Of a stretch of 64,000 nt of DNA, positions 18,710 through 27,185 are shown piece after piece. Below the pieces are notes generated by a model. That model was given only the letters and a program-made list of their open reading frames with translations, searched no databases and was not told the DNA's origin. Position 1 is the stretch's first letter; each line of letters opens with the position of its first letter. Position numbers and translations under genes: made by a program. This DNA comes from Paenibacillus gyeongsangnamensis (GTDB lineage Bacteria; Bacillota; Bacilli; Paenibacillales; NBRC-103111): the NCBI RefSeq assembly GCF_027533625.1, contig NZ_JAQAGZ010000011.1, positions 1-64,000 on the forward strand. The letters are read 5' to 3'.

Positions 18710-18747
18710 AAACAAGCACTCCGCCAGTTTAAGCGGAGTGCTTGTTT
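18710..18747 (-). terminator. Terminator after murA
   Basis: AAACAAGCACTCCGC and GCGGAGTGCTTGTTT arms, 15 bp perfect, 8-nt loop. Located three bases after the murA stop codon. Confidence 0.85.
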
Positions 18748-18749
18748 CG

Positions 18750-20042
18750 TTAGCGCTGCGTTGTAGCTATATCCGGCAGCTCATGTGCTTCGAGCTCCCT
18801 CATGGACAGCTTCGCACCGATCATGCGGAAGCTGCCGACCACATCCTGGTACCCTCGTTCAATGTGCTCCACACCGGTGATGCAGGTTGTGCCTTCTGCG
18901 GCGAGTCCGGCCAAGATCAGACTCGTTCCGGCCCTTACATCGGTCGCGTGCACCCATCCGCCCTGAAGCGGACGTCCGCCGCGGATGAAGGCGCACTCCT
19001 GCCGCAGCTCGATTTCTGCGCCGAGCCTGCGCAGCTGCGGCACATGGGCGAATCTTTTCGGATAGACGCGGTCGGTGACGATGCTCTTGCCTCTAGCTTG
19101 CAGCAGCAATGCCGTCATCGGCTGCTGCAGGTCCGTCGCAAAGCCGGGATACATGCCTGCACGAACGCGGGTCGCCTTAAGAGAACCATTGCCGTATGCG
19201 GTAATGTGGCTTTCGCCGCACTCCAGCTCAAGCCCGACCTCCTCCAGCTTGGCAAGACAAGCGCCGAGATGCTCCGGAATGACGTCCATTACCGTTACCT
19301 GTCCGCCGCGGAGACCGGCCGCCATCAAGAACGCTCCGGCAATCAGACGGTCCGGAATGACCGCATGGCTTCCTCCGTTCAAGTAAGGAACGCCTTCGAT
19401 CCGGATCCGGTCGGTGCCTGCTCCGTAAATCCGGGCTCCCAGCCGGTTGAGGAACGTAGCGGTATCGACCACTTCGGGATCGACGGCCGCGTTATGAAGC
19501 TGCGTGCGCCCCTTGGCTCGCGCTGCCGCCAGCATGGCGTTAATCGTCGCGCCGGAGGTGACGGTATCGAAATAAATGTCCGCGCCGTTCAGCTCACGGG
19601 CTTCGATTGCATAATAATCGTTAAAGAACTGCACCTGCGCTCCAAGCGCCTGGAAGGCTTTGATATGCTGGTCGATGGGACGGGATACGAAATTGTCCCC
19701 TCCCGGGAACCCGATCGTAACCCGGCCGAATTTCGACAGCAGCGCCCCGGCAAAGTAATAGGAAGCACGGTAGCTTGACGCCTTGCCCGGGTCGATGACG
19801 GCGCTGTGAATCCACCTTGGGTCGATCGTAACGACGTCCCCGTTCTGCCGCATCTCCATTCCGATATCCCGGCCGATGCCGGCGATCAATTTGATGTCGT
19901 CAATTTGCGGTATGCCTTCCAGCGTAACGACGTCATCCGCAAGGCAAGCTGCGGCCAGCAGAGCGAGCGAGCTGTTTTTTGCACCGGGAATATGTACCGT
20001 ACCGTTCAGCGGACCCGAATATTCCGCTTGGATATATTTCAT
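18750..20042 (-). CDS. murA: UDP-N-acetylglucosamine 1-carboxyvinyltransferase with Asp at the fosfomycin-target position
   Basis: 430 residues. EPSP-synthase-like fold with Lys22-Asn23 (PGAKNSS) and the late catalytic Asp in YPGFATDLQQP, as in MurA. The active-site loop, PGGCxxxxRP in most MurA proteins, reads PGGDNFVSRP, putting Asp116 at the Cys115 position. From established work on MurA (mycobacterial enzymes and C115D mutants), Asp there keeps activity but blocks fosfomycin alkylation. The gene is not beside other murein genes, so it is probably an extra paralogue. Just downstream (18 bp) of the FHA-winged-helix gene, so co-transcription is likely. Confidence 0.9.
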   Translation of the reverse strand: MKYIQAEYSGPLNGTVHIPGAKNSSLALLAAACLADDVVTLEGIPQIDDIKLIAGIGRDIGMEMRQNGDVVTIDPRWIHSAVIDPGKASSYRASYYFAGALLSKFGRVTIGFPGGDNFVSRPIDQHIKAFQALGAQVQFFNDYYAIEARELNGADIYFDTVTSGATINAMLAAARAKGRTQLHNAAVDPEVVDTATFLNRLGARIYGAGTDRIRIEGVPYLNGGSHAVIPDRLIAGAFLMAAGLRGGQVTVMDVIPEHLGACLAKLEEVGLELECGESHITAYGNGSLKATRVRAGMYPGFATDLQQPMTALLLQARGKSIVTDRVYPKRFAHVPQLRRLGAEIELRQECAFIRGGRPLQGGWVHATDVRAGTSLILAGLAAEGTTCITGVEHIERGYQDVVGSFRMIGAKLSMRELEAHELPDIATTQR

Positions 20043-20060
20043 GAGGCGATCCCACTTTCG

Positions 20061-20837
20061 TTATGACGATTTCAATTCCGATTCCAGCACATATCCGCTG
20101 CCGCGCACGGCGCTGATGGGAAACGTATCCTTGCCGTATTTCTTGCGAACCCGGTAAACCAGAGCGTTCAGCTCGTCGAGCGTTACATCCGGCACGCCCG
20201 ACGTTCCCGGCGTTCGTTCCGGCCATACCTTCGACTTGATCTCCTCCAGCGGCACGAGTCGGTTGGCATTATCATGAAGCACGCGGATGAGCAAGTATTC
20301 CTTCTCCGACATGGAGATCCTTCTGCCTTCCACAACGCATTCCCGTTTCTCCCAATGGATGGACAAAGGCGGAATCTCCGGCATCTCCAGCTGCCTCGTC
20401 ACGCTTAAGGGCTCGATCTCCAGCGTCTGATCGGCGAACATATAAGAGAAATGAATGACCGTCATCCCCCTCGCCAGCTTGATGATGTCGAAGGATTTCA
20501 GCGGATACGGCTTATTCGGCGTCGCGAGGACCCCGTTAATCTCCGTTCCGTGACGGCTGCCAAGATCGTATAGAACGGCTTGCTCCTGCTCCTTGCGGAT
20601 TACGAAATGCTTCCGTGAAATGAAGGCGTTCGTAAAAGCCAAGTCCGGAGTAAATTCGTTCGAAACCCGGCCTACCAGCGTCTCGTCCGCGGTAAGATTC
20701 ACACAGGTCCCCGAACGGTACGGCTCGCCGCGTATCACATACAAGCATGCGAAATTATCCAGTTTCGTCCCCTCCGATTGCGGCGCCAGGGCATTTCGCC
20801 AGCCGCCGAGATTGGAAATGACTCCACTATTCATCAT
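20061..20837 (-). CDS. FHA domain-winged helix DNA-binding protein
   Basis: 258 residues. An FHA phosphothreonine-binding fold (about 45-130; LVGRVSNEFTPD, then ISRKHFVI and LGSRHGTEING) is joined to an OmpR/PhoB-like winged helix (about 165-255; MSEKEYLLIRVLHDN and VRGSGYVLE). This suggests a transcription factor whose partner or oligomer state depends on Ser/Thr phosphorylation by a PASTA-type kinase. Located 18 bp upstream of murA on the same strand, so a link to cell-wall control is plausible but unproven. Confidence 0.8.
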   Translation of the reverse strand: MMNSGVISNLGGWRNALAPQSEGTKLDNFACLYVIRGEPYRSGTCVNLTADETLVGRVSNEFTPDLAFTNAFISRKHFVIRKEQEQAVLYDLGSRHGTEINGVLATPNKPYPLKSFDIIKLARGMTVIHFSYMFADQTLEIEPLSVTRQLEMPEIPPLSIHWEKRECVVEGRRISMSEKEYLLIRVLHDNANRLVPLEEIKSKVWPERTPGTSGVPDVTLDELNALVYRVRKKYGKDTFPISAVRGSGYVLESELKSS

Positions 20838-21070
20838 AACTCAAAGCGCCTCCGATTAAAACCCCTAAGCCCTGACGCCCCCCTGACAAAACAGTAACAG
20901 GTCTTCTAACCGGGGGCATTCGCGCCGGTCCTCTTTCAGCTCCTCCTACAACGCAGCAATTTGGCATTCTATTCCCTCAGAGGGCCCGTTACGTTTCCTA
21001 CTATACAATCATGGCAAGCGTGATATAATGAGCTTAATATTTAGTTACGCTAACTATGGGAGAACTGCCA

Positions 21071-22615
21071 ATGCCGCCATGGACCCGCCGCTGGACGGGC
21101 GTCCTCGGGCTCTTGCTCTGCCTGACGGTACCTTCGTCCGAATTTATTAAACCGCTTTCATTACCACCCCTTCCCGATCTTACCGTTCAGAACGAATGGT
21201 CGAAGGACGAGCTGCAGAAGCCGCCAAACATTATTATCGTTCTGAGCGAGGCGTTCTGGGACATTACGCAGATCAAGAGCCTGAAATTCAGCCGCGATCC
21301 GATTCCTTTCTTTCATTCCCTGCAGAAAAAAACGACGCACGGAACCCTGCTCTCCCCGATGTTCGGAGGAGGAACGGCCAATGTCGAGCTCGAGGTGCTT
21401 ACGGGCTTGTCGATGCGTTTTTTCCCGGAGGACTCCATTCCTTACGAGGACTACATTAAACAGCCGACAGAGTCGCTTGCCAGCCTGCTGAAGGCACAGG
21501 GGTATCATACGACGGCCATCAGCCCGTTCTACCATTGGTATTTCAACAGCTCTGAGGTGTACAAGGATCTGGGATTCTCGCGTTTCATCTCGCTCGAGTA
21601 TTTTAACCCGGACGAATACGTCGGACCTTACATCGGGGATCACGCCGTAGCGAAGCGCATTATCGAAGAGAGCCGGAGAAGTCCGGGACCGGACTTTATT
21701 TTTGCCAACACGATGGAAAATCACTACCACTATTGGCCCGGCAAGTTCAAGAGGAATACCATCGACATTACCGGCGATGCCCCCGGCGACGCACTCGGCA
21801 TTGCCGAAACGTACGCACAGGGCTCCCAAGGAGCCGACCGGATGCTGCAGGAGCTGGTCACATACTACAACGACCTGCGTGAGCCCACCATTCTCGTCTG
21901 GTTTGGCGACCACTTGCCTTCGCTGGAGAAAAATTACGTATACGAGCAAACCAAATACATCAGCGGAGAGAATGACCCGGATTTCCTCGAGAAGATGCAC
22001 AATACGCCGGTTCTGATTTGGAGCAATTATTTGCCTCCAGCAGCCGATAAGGAGCTTCATCTGAGCCCTTCCTTCCTCGGGCCCCTCATTCTCCAGACGG
22101 CCGGACGCACGGGAAGCGCCTATACGGATTATTTGGCGGAGCTTTACAAGAAGCTGCCGATCGTACCTCCTGCGGACCGCTATCAGGCCATGGGCATCGA
22201 TCCCGCGCTTGTGAAAGAATATGAAGCACGGCAGCAGGCGCAATGGGAAGCGCAAAAACTTCACTCGCAAACGCCGGCAAACGGCGAACCGGATAATCCG
22301 TTCGTGCTCGGGTACGGCGCTCCCGCGCTGGAAGGCGTCTCGCCTGAAAGCGTGCCGGTCGGCGGAGACAGCTTCGGACGCACCCAGCTGACGTTAAGAG
22401 GGGGACGTTTCGGCCTCGGCGCGACGGTATTCATTAACGGGAGTCCGGTACCGTCGACGTGGCAAAGCGAGCAGACCTTGACCGTGAATTTGCCAAAGGA
22501 GCACGCCGCCAAGCCAGGCACGCTGAACGTGCAGGTGAAGGTGATCGATTCGAAGAATAACGTTCTCGGGACATCCAACACTGTATCCGTTCCGGTAACA
22601 GAGAAAAAGCAATGA
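21071..22615 (+). CDS. LTA synthase-like sulfatase-fold phosphoglycerol transferase, short form
   Basis: 514 residues from ATG 21071 (GGGAGAA about 8 nt upstream; ATG 21056 lacks a ribosome site). After one N-terminal hydrophobic segment the protein enters the alkaline-phosphatase-fold domain of LtaS: IIIVLSEAFWD (metal Glu), FGGGTANVELEVLTG (catalytic Thr), NTMENHYHYWPG and WFGDHLPS (metal Asp-His). The usual four further membrane helices are missing. The last about 100 residues look like an IPT/TIG-type beta domain, not normal for LtaS. Probably secreted or singly anchored. TATAAT at 21024-21029 is the likely -10. Confidence 0.8.
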   Translation: MPPWTRRWTGVLGLLLCLTVPSSEFIKPLSLPPLPDLTVQNEWSKDELQKPPNIIIVLSEAFWDITQIKSLKFSRDPIPFFHSLQKKTTHGTLLSPMFGGGTANVELEVLTGLSMRFFPEDSIPYEDYIKQPTESLASLLKAQGYHTTAISPFYHWYFNSSEVYKDLGFSRFISLEYFNPDEYVGPYIGDHAVAKRIIEESRRSPGPDFIFANTMENHYHYWPGKFKRNTIDITGDAPGDALGIAETYAQGSQGADRMLQELVTYYNDLREPTILVWFGDHLPSLEKNYVYEQTKYISGENDPDFLEKMHNTPVLIWSNYLPPAADKELHLSPSFLGPLILQTAGRTGSAYTDYLAELYKKLPIVPPADRYQAMGIDPALVKEYEARQQAQWEAQKLHSQTPANGEPDNPFVLGYGAPALEGVSPESVPVGGDSFGRTQLTLRGGRFGLGATVFINGSPVPSTWQSEQTLTVNLPKEHAAKPGTLNVQVKVIDSKNNVLGTSNTVSVPVTEKKQ

Positions 22616-22666
22616 ACGGTTATTCAAAATAACGATGAATTACATAACCGTGGCATCTGCTCCAGC

Positions 22667-22712
22667 AACAATAACCGTACAGCCCCCCTTCCCAGGCTGT
22701 ACGGTTATTGTT
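22667..22712 (+). terminator. Terminator after the LtaS-like gene
   Basis: AACAATAACCGTACAGCC and its complement form an 18-bp stem with a C-rich loop, followed by a T-run on the plus strand. Confidence 0.9.
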
Positions 22713-22722
22713 TTTTCCGAGT

Positions 22723-23133
22723 TCAATTTTTCGCGCGATAAGCTTTTTCTTGATCGACAGGAGATGAGGGCAAACTGACATGCTTAAACACATTGATGAC
22801 GAATAAAATAACGGCGAGCGTCGTGATAATGCCGCCAACGGCAATGATCGGCTCCGTATTTCCCGCGCCGCCGACGAGCAGCGCCAGTGCGATCATCATG
22901 ATCGGCAAACCGATGTTATGGCACCAGAAATGCCAGACCGCCAGCTTGCTGGCTCCCGCTTTGGAGAATACCGAATAAATCAGACCGGCCAAAGCCATCG
23001 AGACCCAACCTACCAAATTCAAGTGAGCATGGACCGAAGCGAATTCCATGTGGTGCGTGATCGACATGAACATGCCGAAGAACACGCCGATAATAAAATA
23101 ACAGGACGCAATTTTAACCAATCTTGGCCCCAT
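22723..23133 (-). CDS. Small membrane protein resembling part of heme-copper oxidase subunit I
   Basis: 136 residues, four membrane segments. The segment HHMEFASVHAHLNLVGWVSM resembles the histidine-bearing helix of cytochrome-c oxidase/NorB subunit I, and several Firmicutes carry short stand-alone proteins of this kind. It is far too short to be an oxidase; role unknown, perhaps heme or metal binding. Ribosome site GGGAGAGGGGG. Convergent with the LtaS-like gene. Confidence 0.6.
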   Translation of the reverse strand: MGPRLVKIASCYFIIGVFFGMFMSITHHMEFASVHAHLNLVGWVSMALAGLIYSVFSKAGASKLAVWHFWCHNIGLPIMMIALALLVGGAGNTEPIIAVGGIITTLAVILFVINVFKHVSLPSSPVDQEKAYRAKN

Positions 23134-23217
23134 ACATAACCCCCTCTCCCGCCAACGTTAACTTACATCACCAACGTATCCGGTTCCCTCCTCCGTTATG
23201 CATACCTAAATAACTTT

Positions 23218-24114
23218 TTATATCGTATGCTCGGCCGCGAACGCCATCAGATATTGGATGAATTTCCGTTTGGCCAGGCTGTCGGCTGCGTCCTTCCTCT
23301 GGATCAGCGCAAAATCGCGCAGGATCCGCCCGCAGGACAGCGGAATGCGCGAGACGTCTCCGCTCTCTAGCTCCTTGCGCACCGTCCAGCGGGACAGCAT
23401 CGCAATGCCCAGTCCGGCGGCGACCGCTTCCTTGACGCCTTGGCTGCTGTTCAGCACGAAGGTTCGCTGCATCCTGAGATCGTAGCTTCCGATAAACCTG
23501 TCGCTTACGGCCCGGGTGCCCGAGCCGAGCTCGCGAAGCACCCATACCTGGTCGTTCAGCCGCTCCGGAGGGACAGAGCGCTCCAGCGCAAGGGGGTGGT
23601 CAGGCGAGGCGATGAGAATCATGTCATCCTGCATGACCGGTTCCACCGTCAGCTCGGGGTAAGCGGTCTCTCCCTCGATCCAGCCGAGGTCGAGTGCGTT
23701 ATCGCGAACGCCCTGCACAATCTCCCCCGTATTGCCGATCGTGACCTCGATATCGACGCGGGGGTGCGGAGCGGCGAATTCGGCGAGCACCCGCGGTAGC
23801 AAATATTCTCCGATCGTGAAGCTGGCTCCCAGCTTCAGCGATCCCGTCACTTCCCCCTGAAGCGAGTGAATTGACTCACGGGCTTCCTCCATCAGGGAGA
23901 GAATCCGCTTCGCCCGTTCATAGAGCAGGCCCCCCGCTTCTGTAAGCTTCACCTGCTGGGGCGAGCGATGGAACAGCTTGGCGTCCAGCTCCTGCTCCAG
24001 ATTGCGGATATGGAGGCTAACGCCCGGCTGGGAAAGATGCAGCAGCTTGGCGGCCCGGGAAAAATTTTTCTGCTCGGCAACGGTTACGAAAATTTGCAGC
24101 GTTTCGGCATTCAT
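23218..24114 (-). CDS. LysR-family transcriptional regulator
   Basis: 298 residues. N-terminal winged HTH (1-60; FVTVAEQKNFSRAAKLLHLS) and substrate-binding domain (about 88-290). Closest in style to the CysL/YeiE-like regulators that sit next to YeiH. Divergent from the YeiH-like exporter gene with about 150 bp between, which should contain its operator, so it most likely controls that exporter. Confidence 0.9.
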   Translation of the reverse strand: MNAETLQIFVTVAEQKNFSRAAKLLHLSQPGVSLHIRNLEQELDAKLFHRSPQQVKLTEAGGLLYERAKRILSLMEEARESIHSLQGEVTGSLKLGASFTIGEYLLPRVLAEFAAPHPRVDIEVTIGNTGEIVQGVRDNALDLGWIEGETAYPELTVEPVMQDDMILIASPDHPLALERSVPPERLNDQVWVLRELGSGTRAVSDRFIGSYDLRMQRTFVLNSSQGVKEAVAAGLGIAMLSRWTVRKELESGDVSRIPLSCGRILRDFALIQRKDAADSLAKRKFIQYLMAFAAEHTI

Positions 24115-24267
24115 GGCTTAGCATCCCTCCTGATGTTCAAGCACATCCATCATAAGCAAAGCTGATGATGGCGATTGCGAATCGGTATTTCCTTTCCGGA
24201 CCGATCCCTTATATAGTGAAGCCATAGCTTAACCGAACGATTCGTATCGAAGGAGGCTTCACGCATC

Positions 24268-25314
24268 ATGTCACAGGCACATTCTGTTCCTTTAAGCAGC
24301 AAGAAGGACCTCGGGTTCGTCCGAGGCCTTCTGCTCGCCCTCATTCTTGCGGTGCTCGCGCAAACCGCCGCTTCGCTCCCGCTGCTTCGCATCATGGGAC
24401 CGCTCGTTCTTGCGATCCTCTTCGGCATGGCCTGGAGAGCCGTCTTCGGCATCCCGGCGGGTGCCGCGGCGGGCATCGGCTTCTCCAGCAAAAAGCTGCT
24501 CCGCCTGGGCATTATTCTGCTCGGCATGCGGCTCAGCTGGCCGGATATGGTGCAGGCGGGGCCGAAGGTGTTCCTGCTAGCCGCCGTCTGCCTCGTCTTT
24601 GCGCTGGCAGCCGTCTATGGCCTATGCCGCATGCTCGGCATCGACCGCCGCCTTGGGCTGCTGACCGCCTGCGGCACGGCGATCTGCGGAGCGGCTGCCG
24701 TCGTCGCCATCGCCCCGCAGGTGAAGGCCGGCGACGAAGAGACGGCTGTCAGTGCGGCCATCGTCGCGCTGCTCGGTACAGCTTTCACCCTAAGCTATAC
24801 CCTGCTCATGCCCTTTGTAGGACTCTCGTCCCCGGGCTACGGCGCTTGGTCCGGCGCAACCCTGCACGAAATCGCACACGTGCTGGCAGCCGCCGCACCC
24901 GGGGGACAAGAGGCGCTGCGCATCGCTCTGCTCGTGAAGCTGTCGAGGGTTGCGCTTCTCGTACCCGTGGCCGTCGCGGCCGGCTGGTGGACCGCTCGTG
25001 AGGAACGGAAGCTGACGGGGCAGCAGGAAAGCCCCGGCCGCAGCTGGAGACAGCTGCCGATTCCTTGGTTCATCTTCGGCTTTTTGCTCGTCAGCGGCAT
25101 TCATTCCCTTGGGATCTTGCCTGCGCCGGCCGTCGAGGGAACCGTCACCCTCTCTTACACGCTGCTGGCGATGGCGATGGCCGGTCTCGGCCTGAACGTC
25201 GATCTGGGATCGTTCCGGCGGCTCGGTCTGAAGCCGCTCGCTGCGGGACTTCTCGGCTCCATGTTGCTCTCCGGGTTCGGCCGGATTCTGGTATCCTGGT
25301 TCGGCTTAAACTAG
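24268..25314 (+). CDS. YeiH-family putative sulfate/organosulfonate exporter
   Basis: 348 residues, about ten membrane segments, UPF0324/PSE family. GLGLNVDLGSFRRLGLKPL near the end and GATLHEIAHVLAA in the middle are family blocks. Exports sulfate-like anions or an unknown small anion. Codon use is GC-rich like its neighbours. AAGGAGG lies 11 nt before ATG. Confidence 0.85.
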   Translation: MSQAHSVPLSSKKDLGFVRGLLLALILAVLAQTAASLPLLRIMGPLVLAILFGMAWRAVFGIPAGAAAGIGFSSKKLLRLGIILLGMRLSWPDMVQAGPKVFLLAAVCLVFALAAVYGLCRMLGIDRRLGLLTACGTAICGAAAVVAIAPQVKAGDEETAVSAAIVALLGTAFTLSYTLLMPFVGLSSPGYGAWSGATLHEIAHVLAAAAPGGQEALRIALLVKLSRVALLVPVAVAAGWWTAREERKLTGQQESPGRSWRQLPIPWFIFGFLLVSGIHSLGILPAPAVEGTVTLSYTLLAMAMAGLGLNVDLGSFRRLGLKPLAAGLLGSMLLSGFGRILVSWFGLN

Positions 25315-25371
25315 GATATAATACCAACGGGCCGTTCAAGCGGAGCCGCGAGACGAAACGTGTCGACTTCT

Positions 25372-25392
25372 GCGCTTTCCCGGGAAATGCGC
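25372..25392. other. GC-rich palindrome between convergent genes
   Basis: GCGC-TTTCCCGGGAAA-TGCGC self-complementary segment between the yeiH-type gene and the ABC exporter gene. It can form a hairpin but has no T-run; may stall or protect transcript ends. Confidence 0.35.
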
Positions 25393-25427
25393 GGAAGCGG
25401 CACCCAAGGTTCACGCCCCGTTCCCGG

Positions 25428-27185
25428 CTATTCCTCCCGATACCACAAGCTTCTCAGCTCCTCGTTCCGCTGAAGCAGCTCCTCCAGCCTGCCTGTATCG
25501 TCAATCCGCCCGTTTCTCAGGACAATAATCTTATCGGCCCGCGCCAGCGCGGCCTTGCGGTGGGACACGACGAGACAGGCAGCGCCCTGCCTTTCCTCCT
25601 CCAGCCGCTCCCACAGCTTCCTTTCCGTTTCGACGTCTAGTGCACTGGAGAGGTCGTCGACCACCATTAGCTGCGCGTCTCGAACGAACATGCGCGCCGC
25701 GGCGGTACGCTGCGCTTGGCCTCCGGACAGCTTCACGCCCCTCGGACCGATGACCGTATCCAGCCCGTGCGGCAGCCGATCGAGATCCGGCTCCAACACG
25801 GCAGAGGCAATCGCCCGGCGCAGCCGCTCTTCCCCCGCATCCAGTCCCAGCAATATATTATTGGCCAGTGTATCGCTGTACAGACGCGGAATTTGCGGAG
25901 TATAAGCACTGCGTGGCGGAATGAAGAAATCGCCCGGCGCTTCGACAGGCTTTCCGTTCCAGCAGATGACGCCCGCCTGGATCGGCAGCAGCCCCAGCAG
26001 CGCTCGCACGAGGGTTGTCTTGCCGCTGCCGATGCGTCCCGTTACAACCGTGAAAGAGCCCCGCGGCAGATCGAGATCGACGGCCTCGATGCCTCTTCCG
26101 CTCTCGGGATAGCGGTATGTAAGCCCGCGCACCTCAATCCGCTCCAGCAGGTCGACTTCCCCCGGCTGCGCCGTCACCGCCTCCGGAATGGCGGTTCGCA
26201 GATAAAGCGGATGATGCTCGGTCAGGATCGCCTCCGGCGCCCCCTGCAGCAGGTGCGTCAACCGGTCTTTAGCGACGGCGCTCTGCTTGAAGTAGGTCAT
26301 GAATTTTCCAAAATTTTGGATAAACTGCATTACAAAAGTAAGGTAATATACGAACAACGCGAAATCCCCGACCGTGAAGCTTCCGCTGCGCATCGATTGA
26401 GCGGCGAGCAGCAGGATGAGCCCCGTGCCGAAGTTGACCGTGTTGGAGAAGATCGAGTCCAGCGCCGAGCCCAGCAGCTTATCCTTCAGCATTGCTTCGC
26501 GCCGCAGGTCGTTCAGCCGGCTGAAGCGGCCGATGACGCGATCCTCCGCTCCCGCCACCTGGATCGACTGCACGGTGGAGAACATCTCGCTGATCGCTCC
26601 GGTGACCTGGCTTGTCGCCTCGCGGCTGGCAGCCCGGTACTTCTGCAGGAGGGACGTCGACAGCTGGGCGACCGTTACTACGACGACCAGCGGAAGAAAA
26701 ACCAAAAGCGTCATCTCCGCATTAATCCGCATCAGGATAAAGATCGACACCGCTGCGAAGAAGGTCATGCCGAAAGCGTCCACCGACCAACTCACCGTCT
26801 CCTCCACCTGATCCACGTCGTCGCGGAACGAGGAGATCGCTTCTCCCGGCGAGATCGGGATGGCGCGGGCGCCCGGCTCCTTCAGCACGTGCCGGAGCAG
26901 GTTGCGGCGGAGCAGCGCGCCGATCCGGAACCGGAACTGGACGTCCGTGATGAATCCGAAAAGGATCAGCACGACCCGCGCCAGCGCCGCCAGCATCAGA
27001 AACCCGATTAGCGACCAGACCCCGAACCGGTAAGGCGCGCTGCCGGACAGCACGTCGAAGAATTGCTTCGTCACAAGCCCCGGCACGATCGGAGCCAAAT
27101 AAATCAGCGACCAGGCCAAGGCGTTCAGAATATACAATCCCCAGCGATAGCCCGTTAATTTCGTCAAAAACGAGAACGTGCTCAT
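25428..27185 (-). CDS. ABC exporter half-transporter B (degenerate Walker B site)
   Basis: 585 residues from ATG 27185. Six-helix exporter domain (about 1-310), then ATPase: Walker A TGRIGSGKTT, signature LSGGQAQR, Walker B LMVVDDLSSALD, where the catalytic Glu after the Walker B Asp is Asp. Its start overlaps the stop of the upstream half-transporter by 4 bp (ATGA), so the two are translationally coupled and almost certainly form a heterodimer. Substrate unknown; drug or peptide export is typical for this class. Confidence 0.88.
   Translation of the reverse strand: MSTFSFLTKLTGYRWGLYILNALAWSLIYLAPIVPGLVTKQFFDVLSGSAPYRFGVWSLIGFLMLAALARVVLILFGFITDVQFRFRIGALLRRNLLRHVLKEPGARAIPISPGEAISSFRDDVDQVEETVSWSVDAFGMTFFAAVSIFILMRINAEMTLLVFLPLVVVVTVAQLSTSLLQKYRAASREATSQVTGAISEMFSTVQSIQVAGAEDRVIGRFSRLNDLRREAMLKDKLLGSALDSIFSNTVNFGTGLILLLAAQSMRSGSFTVGDFALFVYYLTFVMQFIQNFGKFMTYFKQSAVAKDRLTHLLQGAPEAILTEHHPLYLRTAIPEAVTAQPGEVDLLERIEVRGLTYRYPESGRGIEAVDLDLPRGSFTVVTGRIGSGKTTLVRALLGLLPIQAGVICWNGKPVEAPGDFFIPPRSAYTPQIPRLYSDTLANNILLGLDAGEERLRRAIASAVLEPDLDRLPHGLDTVIGPRGVKLSGGQAQRTAAARMFVRDAQLMVVDDLSSALDVETERKLWERLEEERQGAACLVVSHRKAALARADKIIVLRNGRIDDTGRLEELLQRNEELRSLWYREE

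Noticed and set aside
18738-19778. 346-codon plus-strand frame opposite murA
   Set aside because: Antisense shadow; murA is unambiguous.
25716-27011. 431-codon plus-strand frame opposite the ABC exporter
   Set aside because: Antisense shadow rich in Arg/Asp/Gln as expected for a reversed ATPase gene.
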